From positions 62,001-126,000 of the forward strand of contig NZ_JAIUCZ020000006.1 in NCBI RefSeq assembly GCF_020176955.2: 64,000 nucleotides of DNA, written 5' to 3'. The notes beneath the pieces were generated by a model that saw only the letters and a program-made list of their open reading frames with translations, made no database searches and was not told where the DNA came from. A program made the translations under genes and the position numbers. Positions within the stretch are counted from its first letter, which is position 1, and the number at the start of each line of letters is the position of its first letter. Shown here piece after piece: positions 1 to 8,550 of this stretch. This DNA is from Nocardia sp. alder85J (lineage in GTDB: Bacteria > Actinomycetota > Actinomycetes > Mycobacteriales > Mycobacteriaceae).

Positions 1-21
1 CCGACAACATCTTTCACGCAC

Positions 22-1944
22 TCATCCGGTCGGCTCGTCCGGCACGCACAGGCTGACCGTGCCCGCACCGATCCCCTCGATCAGCGCACGGCGCAGCTCA
101 GCGACCGCGTCCTGCCGCGCCCGCAGTCGAGCGGAGTAGCCGGCGGCCTCCGCCAGCACCGCCTCCAAGCGCGCCGACTCATCCTCGCCCAGCCGAGGCA
201 CATTCCACGACTTCCAGCCGACACGATGCGGGGGCAGCCCGTTGATCAGCGCCGCCAGAGCGCGCGGTCCGATGCCCGCGTCCGGAGACAGCCGCAGGAT
301 GCGCGACGGCGACAACACCAGGTTGCCACCAGTCTCGTCGACCAACGCCTGGGGCGGATTTTCGCAGAAGACCACATCACCGGGTTCGGTGCGGGTTGCG
401 CGGGGATAGCGTCTGTGCGCGTTCAGCGAGTCCAGCACCAGTCCGTCGGTGCTGCCGTCCGCCGACAGCACCCGGACCGTGCCGTTCGGGTCGCCGTGCG
501 AACGGTCGATCTTACTGCCGGTCCGCATCCGCATCAGCTTGCGTTCGGCCAGTTCACCGAGCGGGCGCTGCCGCACCTCCAGGGAGCCGGCACCCGCGCG
601 GGCCACCACATCGAAGCCGGGGTCCGGCGCCGAGGTCAGCAAGGTCGCGGCGTATACCCGATCCAGGTCGTCGACCGCCTCCGGCGCCCGCACCCGCACC
701 GCTGTCGTGCCCGGGGGGACCACGGCATGACCGGCCAGGATGTCGCCGAGTTTGACCACCCGGCCATAGCGGTAGGCGCGAGCGATCCGATCCCCACGAT
801 CACCGATCGCCGAGGCCAAGTCGGTAGCAAGCGCGTCATGGTCGAGGTCGGCCGGGAGTACGGTACCCAGGTCGGCGACGACCGGGAGGTCGATCTGCGC
901 GCCGCCGCAGTACACCCAGACACCGAGCGCTTGGCGATGCGCCTCCTTCCACAGCCCGCGCGGCAGCTTCAACGCCGCCGCGAGGCCGCCGAGGCGCAAC
1001 GTTTCCGCCCGCTTGCCCTCCGGATTGCTTGATCGTGCCGCAGCGCGCGGAATCGCGTCGCACAGCACCGACGCAGCGCCCAGTACCACGGCGATCTCAC
1101 CGGGCCCCAGGTCGATCAGCACGTTGTCGACATCCTCGAGCGCCTGCGTCAACTCCTCTCCGACGATCGACAGCAACCGTACCCGCGGGCCGTCCCCCGA
1201 TCCCTGCTCCTGCTCACGAATCATCATGCGGCGACGCAGAGCTCGGGCGGCGGGGGCATTGCCGAGTGCGTACACCTCGATATCGGAGTCGGAGTCGGAC
1301 AGGGCGAGTACGACGCTGGGCGCATCGCCGGCCGAGACCACCTGCGCCCCTTCAGGATCGAGTTCCAAGCGGCACGCATCCACGATCGTGCGCAATATTG
1401 ACACAGCGGCCGGATCCAGGTCTCGCGCTGCCAGTTCACGTCCGGCACGCGAGGATTCGAGTTTCGCGAGCGCGTCGGCGCCGCCGTAACTCGAAGCCAC
1501 CAGTCCGTCGATGAACGCCCGCGCCTGCCGGGTGTCGCCCAGCGCCGCGACCTCGCCGGCGAGCAGTTCGTCATCTGGATCGAACTCGCTTGCGGCAGCG
1601 ATGCACTCGTCGATGGACAGCTGTTCCAGATCACCGATCGACTGCCGCAGACACAGCAGTGTCACCAGATCTTCCAGCGACATTCCGTCCGGAACGCCGG
1701 CGGCTGCCACATCCACGCGGTGTTCGGCGTTGTTACCCCGGCCAGTGCGCTCCAGGTAGTCGACCACATCCGCCCGTGCGAAACGCGCGATGCCACCCAC
1801 CTCGTCGACCGGTTGCGGGAACGGGATGTGCTTGCCGTGCACCGCCGGGCGGTTGCGCCACATCGATACCACCGGCCGCTTGACCTGCGCCAAGTCGGCG
1901 ATGTCCTGCAGCGTGAGCGTCGGTTCGCTCGTCGGATGATCCAT
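22..1944 (-). CDS. HTH protein with degenerate HsdM-like core and HsdS-like specificity tail
   Basis: 640 residues. Residues about 10-35 form a helix-turn-helix that begins TLQDIADLAQVKRPVVSMW. A central segment near residue 330 (LPRGLWKEAHRQALGVWV) resembles the C-terminal part of type I N6-adenine methylases, but I find no NPPY/F catalytic motif, so methyltransferase activity is doubtful. From about residue 522 the protein reads like an HsdS target-recognition domain: GDVVFCENPP, then LSPSRILRL, then a C-terminal helix with spaced arginines. Inference: a DNA-recognition protein derived from a restriction-modification system, possibly regulatory. It sits at the edge of a defence island, divergent from a small Cys/His protein, with a GATAA-N6-TTATC operator between them. 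The family is only partly recognised, and the exact role is unknown. Confidence 0.6.
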   Translation of the reverse strand: MDHPTSEPTLTLQDIADLAQVKRPVVSMWRNRPAVHGKHIPFPQPVDEVGGIARFARADVVDYLERTGRGNNAEHRVDVAAAGVPDGMSLEDLVTLLCLRQSIGDLEQLSIDECIAAASEFDPDDELLAGEVAALGDTRQARAFIDGLVASSYGGADALAKLESSRAGRELAARDLDPAAVSILRTIVDACRLELDPEGAQVVSAGDAPSVVLALSDSDSDIEVYALGNAPAARALRRRMMIREQEQGSGDGPRVRLLSIVGEELTQALEDVDNVLIDLGPGEIAVVLGAASVLCDAIPRAAARSSNPEGKRAETLRLGGLAAALKLPRGLWKEAHRQALGVWVYCGGAQIDLPVVADLGTVLPADLDHDALATDLASAIGDRGDRIARAYRYGRVVKLGDILAGHAVVPPGTTAVRVRAPEAVDDLDRVYAATLLTSAPDPGFDVVARAGAGSLEVRQRPLGELAERKLMRMRTGSKIDRSHGDPNGTVRVLSADGSTDGLVLDSLNAHRRYPRATRTEPGDVVFCENPPQALVDETGGNLVLSPSRILRLSPDAGIGPRALAALINGLPPHRVGWKSWNVPRLGEDESARLEAVLAEAAGYSARLRARQDAVAELRRALIEGIGAGTVSLCVPDEPTG

Positions 1945-2020
1945 CGGTGCCGCTCATCTCCTTCTGGGTGGATGTGAGCGACAGTACGAGCGCGAACATC
2001 TATATCGAATTATAGGCTCC

Positions 2021-2036
2021 GATAAACCCGCTTATC
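2021..2036. promoter_or_regulatory. operator-like palindrome GATAA-N6-TTATC, copy 1
   Basis: The sequence GATAAACCCGCTTATC is a palindrome with 5-bp arms and a 6-nt spacer. It lies in the divergent promoter region between the gene ending at 22 (minus) and the gene starting at 2111 (plus). A near copy occurs at 2446-2461 upstream of the exonuclease gene. The surrounding DNA is AT-rich for this genome. Binding by the HTH protein encoded alongside is inferred. Confidence 0.5.
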
Positions 2037-2110
2037 CGAGATTCTCATCGACACACTCAGGCCTCGTGCTTGATCGTTGTGCCACACCGCACACCGAGCA
2101 GGGGGTCACG

Positions 2111-2389
2111 ATGAGCAGCAATCGACAGTCCCGGCAGTGCTACCGCCAGTACCGACCGCGCCAGGCGGCGGTGCGGCGGGAGCTGACGCTGCACAGCGGT
2201 GCCGACCTCGCAGGCCTTCCCCCGCTGATCCGCATCGCTCGATGCATCACCGGCAAGGTGCAGTACTTCACCGCCGCCGATGCCGAGTTGGCCTTGGCCG
2301 GCATCGACCACAGCGACCCACGGCGCCGCGAACAGCGGGTGTACCGATGCCCGGACTGCCAGGGCTGGCACCTCACCAGCCAGGACTGA
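2111..2389 (+). CDS. small Cys/His protein of unknown function
   Basis: 92 residues from the ATG at 2111; an upstream in-frame start at 2066 would add 15 unlikely residues. The C-terminus ends RVYRCPDCQGWHLTSQD, a CxxC followed by GWH, typical of short actinobacterial proteins that may bind zinc. The N-terminal half is rich in Arg and Gln. It is transcribed divergently from the HTH/HsdS-like gene, with operator copy 1 upstream. No catalytic motif is visible and I assign no function. Confidence 0.6.
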   Translation: MSSNRQSRQCYRQYRPRQAAVRRELTLHSGADLAGLPPLIRIARCITGKVQYFTAADAELALAGIDHSDPRRREQRVYRCPDCQGWHLTSQD

Positions 2390-2445
2390 CACAAGCCGAA
2401 AAGCACAGCGTAAGTGCAGATTCCGCATACCTCGCCGAGCTTGCG

Positions 2446-2461
2446 GATAACCCCACTTATC
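2446..2461. promoter_or_regulatory. operator-like palindrome GATAA-N6-TTATC, copy 2
   Basis: GATAACCCCACTTATC matches copy 1 at 2021-2036 at 13 of 16 positions and keeps both 5-bp arms and the 6-nt spacing. It lies about 100 bp upstream of the exonuclease start at 2563. The repeated motif suggests that both promoters answer to one regulator. Confidence 0.5.
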
Positions 2462-2562
2462 AGCACCGACTCTCGATTCCCCCCGATTCGCATGATCGGG
2501 TGACCCCTGCGCCCGCAGCACGCACGGGCGTGCGAGCAATCCTACTTCCTCTGGGAGCCAAC

Positions 2563-3150
2563 ATGACTCATGATCTGACCTTCGCCGCATTCGACGTCGA
2601 AACCGCCAATCAGCGCCGCGGTAGCATCTGTGCCATCGGAATCTCGATGGTGGTGAACGGAATTCGTACTCACAGCCGGTCGTGGCTATGCCGGCCGCCT
2701 ACCGGGATCGACACCTTCGCCCCGATGAACATCCGCATCCACAAGATCACGCCGCAGCAGGTCGCGAACAAGCCCCGGTTCCACGAGGTGTGGCCGGAAG
2801 TGCTCGGCCTGATCGGAAACGTGCCGGTGATCGCGCACAACGCCGAGTTCGACATCTCGGCGGTCCGGCAGGCCTGCGAACAGAGCCGACTGCCGGTTCC
2901 GATGTGGACCTACGGCTGTACCAAGGAGTACGCCCAGTCGCTGCTGTCCCTCCACAACAACAAGCTGCCCACCGTCGCCGCCGCGCTCGGCGTGAAACTG
3001 CTGCAGCACCACGACGCCACCTGCGACGCGGATGCGGCCGCCGACATCGTGATCCGGCTGGCCGAGCGGACCGGAACCACCGACCTCCCCGGCCTGGCCC
3101 GCGTCAGCGGCTGCCGCCTGCGCCGCACCATCGGATGGAGTGGCCGATGA
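2563..3150 (+). CDS. DEDDh 3'-5' exonuclease (DNA polymerase III epsilon-like)
   Basis: 195 residues. Motif I is FDVETA near residue 9, motif II is HNAEFD near residue 90, and motif III is the late HHDATCDADAAADI with the H-x4-D pattern of DEDDh exonucleases. Such enzymes remove 3' nucleotides from DNA or RNA using two metal ions. The ATG at 2563 was chosen because the domain begins right after it; upstream in-frame sequence (from 2077) is a shadow. Its stop overlaps the next start by 4 nt (ATGA), so the two are probably translationally coupled. A stand-alone exonuclease in a defence island may act in DNA degradation or repair; that is inference. Confidence 0.75.
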   Translation: MTHDLTFAAFDVETANQRRGSICAIGISMVVNGIRTHSRSWLCRPPTGIDTFAPMNIRIHKITPQQVANKPRFHEVWPEVLGLIGNVPVIAHNAEFDISAVRQACEQSRLPVPMWTYGCTKEYAQSLLSLHNNKLPTVAAALGVKLLQHHDATCDADAAADIVIRLAERTGTTDLPGLARVSGCRLRRTIGWSGR

Positions 3151-3719
3151 GCGAGGTAGTTCCGCCGCATGGCGGCATAGAGGATCTGGCCCTCGGATCG
3201 CGCCGGGACGTCCGCGGCATGGCCGCGCTGCTCGGCGAACTCGCGCCCGGCACGCACATCACGGCGGTCTTCCGAGCCGACCTGTACGGGCACTATCGGG
3301 TAGCGGGCACGATCACCCGCTCCGACGCACTCGACACCCTGGTCCTGGCCGGCCGACCGCTCACCACCGGCGCCACGGGCGTCAAGCCGGCGGACACCCT
3401 GGTGATGCTCGAACGACTGGCCTCTCCACCGCAGGCCGACCCACCGATGCATGTGCAGGACACGGTCGCCGCGGTCGGCCACGGTGACCTGATCGCCGCC
3501 CACTTCGACCGCCGGCCGTACGGATGCTTCACCGTCACCGGCTTCGCAGTCGCCGCCCCACCACCCGCCCGGTTCGCCCTCGGCGGCTGGCTGCTCACCC
3601 GCGGCGACGGGTCCGTCACTGCGGGCATCCGCGCCGTCACCCTGCTCAGCCCGGCTGCCGAGCACGGCGCACCGGTACCGGCCCCCATCCACCGCTGGCC
3701 GGAATCCGGCACAGTGTGA
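3147..3719 (+). CDS. hypothetical protein coupled to the exonuclease
   Basis: 190 residues, starting in a 4-nt ATGA overlap with the exonuclease stop. Two similar halves are visible: GTHITAVFRADLYGHYRVAGTI (first 19 residues GTHITAVFRADLYGHYRVA) and later DLIAAHFDRRPYGCFTVTGF, each followed by a Leu/Gly-rich strand, suggesting a duplicated beta-rich fold. I do not recognise a family. It is probably soluble, with no signal peptide and no catalytic motif. The coupling suggests it works with the exonuclease. Confidence 0.55.
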   Translation: MSEVVPPHGGIEDLALGSRRDVRGMAALLGELAPGTHITAVFRADLYGHYRVAGTITRSDALDTLVLAGRPLTTGATGVKPADTLVMLERLASPPQADPPMHVQDTVAAVGHGDLIAAHFDRRPYGCFTVTGFAVAAPPPARFALGGWLLTRGDGSVTAGIRAVTLLSPAAEHGAPVPAPIHRWPESGTV

Positions 3720-3743
3720 TCAGCAATTGACTTGGAGCACAAA

Positions 3744-4070
3744 ATGATCCGAACAATGACCACCATCCTCGTCACCCTCGCCGCCACCGCACTGACCGCC
3801 GGCGCGGCACATGCCGATCCGAGAACCTGGCTCAATGAAGGCACGCAGGTCGTCGGCACCGACGTACTGCCGGGCCTCTACCACACCGACGGGCCCCGCT
3901 CGAACGACTACGGCTCCTGCTTTATCACCTGGCTGCCCTACCTCGGCGCCCGCGACTCCGCAGCTACCGACATCCAGTCCTACGACGGACCGAGCTACGT
4001 CCGGCTCGACGCCGGCGATGTGATCGAGGTGGACGGCTGCACCTGGGTTCACGAAAGCTACCATCCGTGA
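3744..4070 (+). CDS. small secreted protein with VLPGLY motif
   Basis: 108 residues. A signal peptide is clear: MIRTMTTILVTLAATALTAG followed by AHA and a likely cleavage before DPR. The mature part has VGTDVLPGLYHTDG, a Cys in SCFITW and a second Cys in DGCTWV, so one disulfide is likely. The start at 3744 follows a GGAG element; the TTG at 3732 is less likely. A related pattern (GIDIVPGIYQAPG, CFW, GCGDW) occurs in the secreted protein at 59835-60245, so the two appear to belong to one family. Function unknown. Confidence 0.6.
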   Translation: MIRTMTTILVTLAATALTAGAAHADPRTWLNEGTQVVGTDVLPGLYHTDGPRSNDYGSCFITWLPYLGARDSAATDIQSYDGPSYVRLDAGDVIEVDGCTWVHESYHP

Positions 4071-4112
4071 AAAGTCTTCACGTTCCGCTCCGTCTTGCCT
4101 CTGCGGACCTGC

Positions 4113-6179
4113 TCAGACGTCGGCGACCGCCACCACCTCACCGTCCGCCTCGGCCCGCAACCGCCCCAGATCATCGAGGGTCAACCGCTGTGCGGGTTCA
4201 GCCCGGCCTGCCGAGTTGAACTGAATACCTTCGCCCTCGAGCACCTCCCGGGGGTCATCCGTCCGACCCGGCTCGGACCAGCGGAACGTCGGCGAGATGG
4301 CACCTTGTACGCTCAGCACCCGGTGCGCATTCGGGGTCGGCACCGACGCCAACCGCATACCCAGCGGCTGCGCCGCCGTGCCGATGACAGTGGCGACGTC
4401 ACCGTAGGTGGTCCACCGTCCCGCCGGGACCAGCTCGAGCAACCGGTTCAGCGCAACCCACAGAGGGTTCTCCGATCCGTTCCCATCCTCCAGCGGCCCG
4501 GGCCATGCGGCGGCGATCCGTGCGGCCAGCTGCCGGGCGCGGGTCTCGATCTCCTCGGGACCCCAGACGGGCCGGTCGGCGATACCTTGATTCATCCGGA
4601 TACTGCTGGCTCCCAGCTGTTTTCGCTTCGACTCGAATTCGTGGTTGCCGAGGTCCGAGTTGTACCCGGTCAATGTCAAGTTACCGAGAGTATGCACCAA
4701 ACGGGCGTGCACCGTGTCGATATCGGATCCTCCGACGAGCGGGTCCAGCTCAGCTCGCCAAGTGGGCGACAGCTTTTGCGGCATGATGTGCTCGATGGTC
4801 AGTGTCTCCGGTGCGACTTTCTCTTTCGCGCCGAAGAGCCGCTCGATCCACAGCAGCATCGTCTTCCGCTGTGCCGCACGGCCGTTGAGGTAGTACGGTT
4901 CCGATGCGATCGCCTCCGCCAGTTCACGGTCCGATGCGTAGTGCTTGCGGCCGGCCGACAGATGCCGGTGCAGCGCTTCGTCGACGGGTAGCGAAGAGTC
5001 CAGCTCCTGGACGGCAGCTGCGAAGAGGCGATTGAGCCCCTGCGGTAGGCGACCGACCAGAAAACGGCGCACCATCAGCGATTCGATATACAGCAGCGCC
5101 CGCGCCACCTGCTCCGAGGTCGCCTCACCGCGATCCCGCAGTACCAGCAGATGCAGCACCAGCGGGTCCGGTGTTGTCGAATCCCACTCGAGCAATCGGC
5201 TCAGACGCTCTCGCACAACGGGATCGGCCTCCTCCGACGGCTCCCACATGATCCGGTAAAGGTGTCCGAGCCGAGCGATCCGCTCGACCTCCGCCACGAC
5301 CTCATCCTCGGTACGCAGTTTCTCCAGTCTGGCCTGCTGGCCGGCGAAGGTGTCCGACTGCTTCACCTTCGGCCTGGTGTGCAACAGATCCAGCCAGAGC
5401 AGAGTCTCCAGCCGCTGATTCTGGTCGAGCGCGTCCTGCAACGGCTTCCAATGGGTGCGGTACACCTCGTCGCTTCGAGTCGGCAGCCGCATGAACAAAT
5501 AGTTGCGAACCAGATCGCCCGCGGTCAGCTTCATACCGGTGTTGTTGAGCGACTGGAAAATTCGATGCACGTTATCGCCGGCATGGGTGCTGATCGACAC
5601 CACCGACAGGCCGATCGTGATCGCCTGATAGATCTGCGCGACCGTAGGTCCCTCGGCATCCAGGCCGAGCAGTTGATCGCGGAAGAAACCGTGAGCGACG
5701 CTGACCCGGTCCTCGTCACCAATGGGCCGACTGCGGTCGATCACAGCGGTGTAGGCGGCTCGATCCGTCTGAGTCGGCAGCAACTTCAGCCGATACGGGT
5801 CGTCTTCGTACTGGTTGGTGAGCAACTGATTCTGAATGCGGTCGACATCACGACGCGCGGAGCCGTCGTGCTCCCGCAAATGGTCCCGGATCGCTGCCAG
5901 CAACAGCGTCACGGTCGTCATACGCTGCTGACCATCGACCACGAGGAAGCGGCTGATCGCACCCGCCACGCTGCCCGGAACCGGTGCGAGAACCACCGAT
6001 CCGAGGAAGTGCGTGGCCTCCGGTTCGCTTCTCCGATCCTCTGCCAGTTGAACGATGTCCTGCCACAGCTCGCGGAACTGGTCGGTTCCCCAGGCAAATG
6101 GGCGCTGATACAGCGGAACGAAATACTGCGCGGTGCCTTCCAGTATCTTCTGAAGGCTGGTCTCCTGCGCTGCGACCAC
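4113..6179 (-). CDS. GmrSD-like nuclease (DUF262-DUF1524) fused to an alkyltransferase-like domain
   Basis: About 688 residues. The DUF262 domain is N-terminal: VPLYQRPFAW near residue 22 and VVDGQQRMTTVTLLLAAI near residue 85, the DGQQR signature. The DUF1524 domain carries TIEHIMPQ and HTLGNLTLTGYNSDLGN, a His-Me/HNH nuclease. The last about 110 residues (GRWTTYGDVATVIG, LRLASVPTPNAHRVL-like region, FRWSEPG) are an alkyltransferase-like (MGMT-family) domain; the PCHR cysteine motif of active MGMT is replaced by NAHR, so it would bind rather than repair alkylguanine. GmrSD proteins cut modified phage DNA using NTP. The GTG at 6179, 8 nt after GGGGAG, fits the family start better than the GTG at 6200. 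Confidence 0.75.
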   Translation of the reverse strand: MVAAQETSLQKILEGTAQYFVPLYQRPFAWGTDQFRELWQDIVQLAEDRRSEPEATHFLGSVVLAPVPGSVAGAISRFLVVDGQQRMTTVTLLLAAIRDHLREHDGSARRDVDRIQNQLLTNQYEDDPYRLKLLPTQTDRAAYTAVIDRSRPIGDEDRVSVAHGFFRDQLLGLDAEGPTVAQIYQAITIGLSVVSISTHAGDNVHRIFQSLNNTGMKLTAGDLVRNYLFMRLPTRSDEVYRTHWKPLQDALDQNQRLETLLWLDLLHTRPKVKQSDTFAGQQARLEKLRTEDEVVAEVERIARLGHLYRIMWEPSEEADPVVRERLSRLLEWDSTTPDPLVLHLLVLRDRGEATSEQVARALLYIESLMVRRFLVGRLPQGLNRLFAAAVQELDSSLPVDEALHRHLSAGRKHYASDRELAEAIASEPYYLNGRAAQRKTMLLWIERLFGAKEKVAPETLTIEHIMPQKLSPTWRAELDPLVGGSDIDTVHARLVHTLGNLTLTGYNSDLGNHEFESKRKQLGASSIRMNQGIADRPVWGPEEIETRARQLAARIAAAWPGPLEDGNGSENPLWVALNRLLELVPAGRWTTYGDVATVIGTAAQPLGMRLASVPTPNAHRVLSVQGAISPTFRWSEPGRTDDPREVLEGEGIQFNSAGRAEPAQRLTLDDLGRLRAEADGEVVAVADV

Positions 6180-6200
6180 CGACCACACTCCCCTGCTCAC

Positions 6201-6422
6201 GAACCGGCCATGCCGCCGGACTGGTTACGACAGTAAACCTAGTGGCGACGAGTGGCGGGGCATATCGTGCCCGGCCGAATACTCCAGCGCCGATTCCTCG
6301 TGCAGATCCCGCCCAGCCTCACCCAGCGCCCGGGCTCCGAACCGGTCCCGGCACTGCATCTGACTTGCTCTGGTGAACGCGCCCGCTCTGCGCAACCGTC
6401 GAATCCGTTGTCTCTGCGGGAT
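6201..6422. other. intergenic stretch with a remnant resembling the jetD 3' end
   Basis: No gene is supported here. Positions 6284-6312 match positions 7404-7432 inside the jetD 3' end with three mismatches over 29 bases. Read on the minus strand they give GRDLHEES, as in JetD. This looks like a fossil copy of jetD sequence. The rest shows no recognisable feature. Confidence 0.4.
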
Positions 6423-6953
6423 TCAGGGAACGGTGTACAGCGCGATCAGAATGTTCGCGAGGGTCTCGGCCAGCTCGTCGACGGGATGGCCGGGCTGATG
6501 CAGGCTCCAGCGGTGGACCAGGCCGTTGACCGCGCCGATGAACGCCGCCGCGGCCAGCTGTTGCTGTTCCGGTGACAGTGGCCGTGCGCCACCGAGTCTC
6601 GCGGCGATCCCGGCGATCACCTCGGCCCACTGTTCGCGGGTGTGTTCGCGGTGGGCCTCGACCCGGTCGCTGACGCCGACGACCTCCACATAGGCGAGTC
6701 GCACGCGCAGCGGCTCGTCGCGGAGGGCTTCCAGGTAGGCGCGCATCGCCTTTCGCGCGACCAGTTCGGGATCGGTCTCAGCGTCGTTCGCCAGGGCCTC
6801 GGTCACCGCGTCGCCGACGAGGCGCTGCGTGTCGTCGTAGGCGGCGATCAGCAGATCCTCCGGACTGTCGAACAGTTCGTAGAACTGGCGGCGCGACAGC
6901 CCGGCCGCCGCGCAGATATCGGCCAGCGTCGCCGCCGCGAATCCCCTGTCCCC
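6423..6953 (-). pseudogene. TetR-family regulator, 5' truncated
   Basis: In frame from about 6953 the protein reads GDRGFAAATLADICAAAGLSRRQFYELF, then a normal TetR C-terminal domain to 6423. The helix-turn-helix is nearly complete, but the first about 15-20 residues and the start codon are missing: an in-frame TAG lies at 6954-6956. The longest remaining ORF starts at the GTG at 6806 and lacks the DNA-binding domain. The break coincides with the start of a headless lipase-like fragment on the opposite strand. A single deletion between divergent genes would explain both. Confidence 0.65.
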
Positions 6954-7215
6954 CTACTGCGCCGACCCGCAGGCCCAGATCCAGTACACCCGTGAACATC
7001 TCGGCGAACACATCGCCACCGAGATCTCCGGCACCGGCCCGGCCCTGAACTGGCTGCGCGACCGTCTCGACGGCGTCCCCGCCGCCACGGGCTGCCACAC
7101 CGTCGACGTGGGCTGGCTCGCCCTCGACGCCCAGGGCGATCGCACCACCACGGACTCGCTCGGCCAGACCTTCCTCGGCCTGTTCGGTTATCCGCTGGGC
7201 GCGGACGCCCACTGA
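6943..7215 (+). pseudogene. C-terminal fragment of a lipase-like secreted hydrolase
   Basis: From about 6943 the plus strand reads PLSPYCADPQAQIQYTREHL, then ATEISGTGPALNWLRDRLDG, a Cys, and a stop at 7213-7215. The pattern of a Cys followed by a region ending in ALNWLRDRL and a late Cys resembles the end of actinobacterial secretory lipases (LIP family). No start codon or catalytic nucleophile region remains. It abuts the truncated TetR gene, so it is a relic. The family call is moderate; the truncation is clear. Confidence 0.5.
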
Positions 7216-7323
7216 TTCACGTGATCCGGCGGTGGTCGTCCACAACCGCAGGCACGAACCATATCCATGGACGCTGTGGCCGATGTGGTCTGCACCCCGG
7301 AAAGCTCCGACACGGAACCGCGT

Positions 7324-8550
7324 TCATTTCGCGGTACCGGACCACGTGCCGATCCGACCGGCAATATCGGCAGCCGTACCGGCCAGGTCCCCGAGCAACT
7401 CCCCCAGCACCGACTCCTCGTGCAGATCCCGTCCGCACGACCGGTACACCTCGATGAGCGAATCCCCTTCCCCAGCACCGAAATACCCGGTGTAGGTAGC
7501 CACATCGAAGCGCCACGGTTCGGCCCGGGGCGCCGCCGTGCGCACGGTGTCCACGATGACGAACCCGGCCGCGTCGATATCCGCTCGTACCCGCAACTCG
7601 ATGCCCGCGTCGTCGGCACCGGCGATCAGATCCAGCGCCGCCAGCGCCGGCACCCCGTCGGTACAGATCAGCGGCGCACAGTGCCGTCCCAGCTCGTCCG
7701 CCGCCGCCTCGACGACAGTCGGGTTCTCACACACGTAGATGCGCTGCGGCGATGGCTCGAAATGCCACGGCCCCAACAGGTCCCGCAACGTGAGCCATGC
7801 GGGGACGCCGCGCCGGTGACCGGCGGTGATGTCCAAGGGCAGGTTCAGGGTCAACACTCGGGAGGACACTGTGTCGCAGCGGACACCGGCGGCCGACCAC
7901 ACCGCGCGCCATTCACGTCCGGGGCGGGCCGGGCGTGCGATACCGGTCTGTGCCGCGACGAGCCGGGCCACCGCCCGGCCCAGCTCGGTGTCGTAGTCCA
8001 GGGCGTGCGCGTCGTGGGTGACGGTCGCGGCCAGTTGTGCCAGCCGCCATGGCTGCCCCGCCCACGGTAACCGGGCCCACACCGCGGCTACCCGTTCGGC
8101 CAGTTCGGCTGTCCGTCCGGTGCCGGGGTTGGGGATGCTCCGGTCGGCCAGCCACCGCTGGGTCACCTCGGTCGGCACTCCGGCGGCATCGAGTATTTCC
8201 AGTACCCGCATCCGCTCTTGTCGCGCTGCGTGATGTTCGGCTTCTCTGATCTCCCTGCGATCGATCAACGGCGTGCCGTCGAGCGCTTCGACGAACCTTC
8301 GCACGGTGAGTCCGTGACCGGCGAGCCCGGAAGCGAAGGCGTGCAGGGTGACCGGGCGGCGGGACACCTCCCATCTCGCTCCCAGCAGGCGCCCGACCTG
8401 TTGGCGCTCCTCGGTTGTCAAAGTGACACTCAGCGTTCCGCGATCCAGACTGCCACCACGGTGTGCGCGCCGACGAACCGTGTCGAGGACCCGCGCCGGA
8501 CCGGGCAGCGCGGCCCACTCCCGGAGTCCATGCGGCACCGGCTCATTCAT
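7324..8550 (-). CDS. jetD: Wadjet JetD: TOPRIM-containing nuclease subunit (DUF2399/TIGR02679)
   Basis: 408 residues. Last gene of the Wadjet operon; its ATG lies inside the jetC 3' end (8-bp overlap). JetD proteins have a winged-helix arm and a topoisomerase VI-type TOPRIM domain that cuts the plasmid DNA extruded by JetABC. The TOPRIM-like part begins with RIYVCENPTVVEAA near residue 265 (a conserved E in the first strand) and continues with LRVRADIDAAGFVIVD, where the DxD pair appears as ADIDAAG. The length fits the family. Wadjet protects against plasmid transformation. The DUF2397/2398/2399 subtype is, from memory, Wadjet type III. Confidence 0.85.
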   Translation of the reverse strand: MNEPVPHGLREWAALPGPARVLDTVRRRAHRGGSLDRGTLSVTLTTEERQQVGRLLGARWEVSRRPVTLHAFASGLAGHGLTVRRFVEALDGTPLIDRREIREAEHHAARQERMRVLEILDAAGVPTEVTQRWLADRSIPNPGTGRTAELAERVAAVWARLPWAGQPWRLAQLAATVTHDAHALDYDTELGRAVARLVAAQTGIARPARPGREWRAVWSAAGVRCDTVSSRVLTLNLPLDITAGHRRGVPAWLTLRDLLGPWHFEPSPQRIYVCENPTVVEAAADELGRHCAPLICTDGVPALAALDLIAGADDAGIELRVRADIDAAGFVIVDTVRTAAPRAEPWRFDVATYTGYFGAGEGDSLIEVYRSCGRDLHEESVLGELLGDLAGTAADIAGRIGTWSGTAK

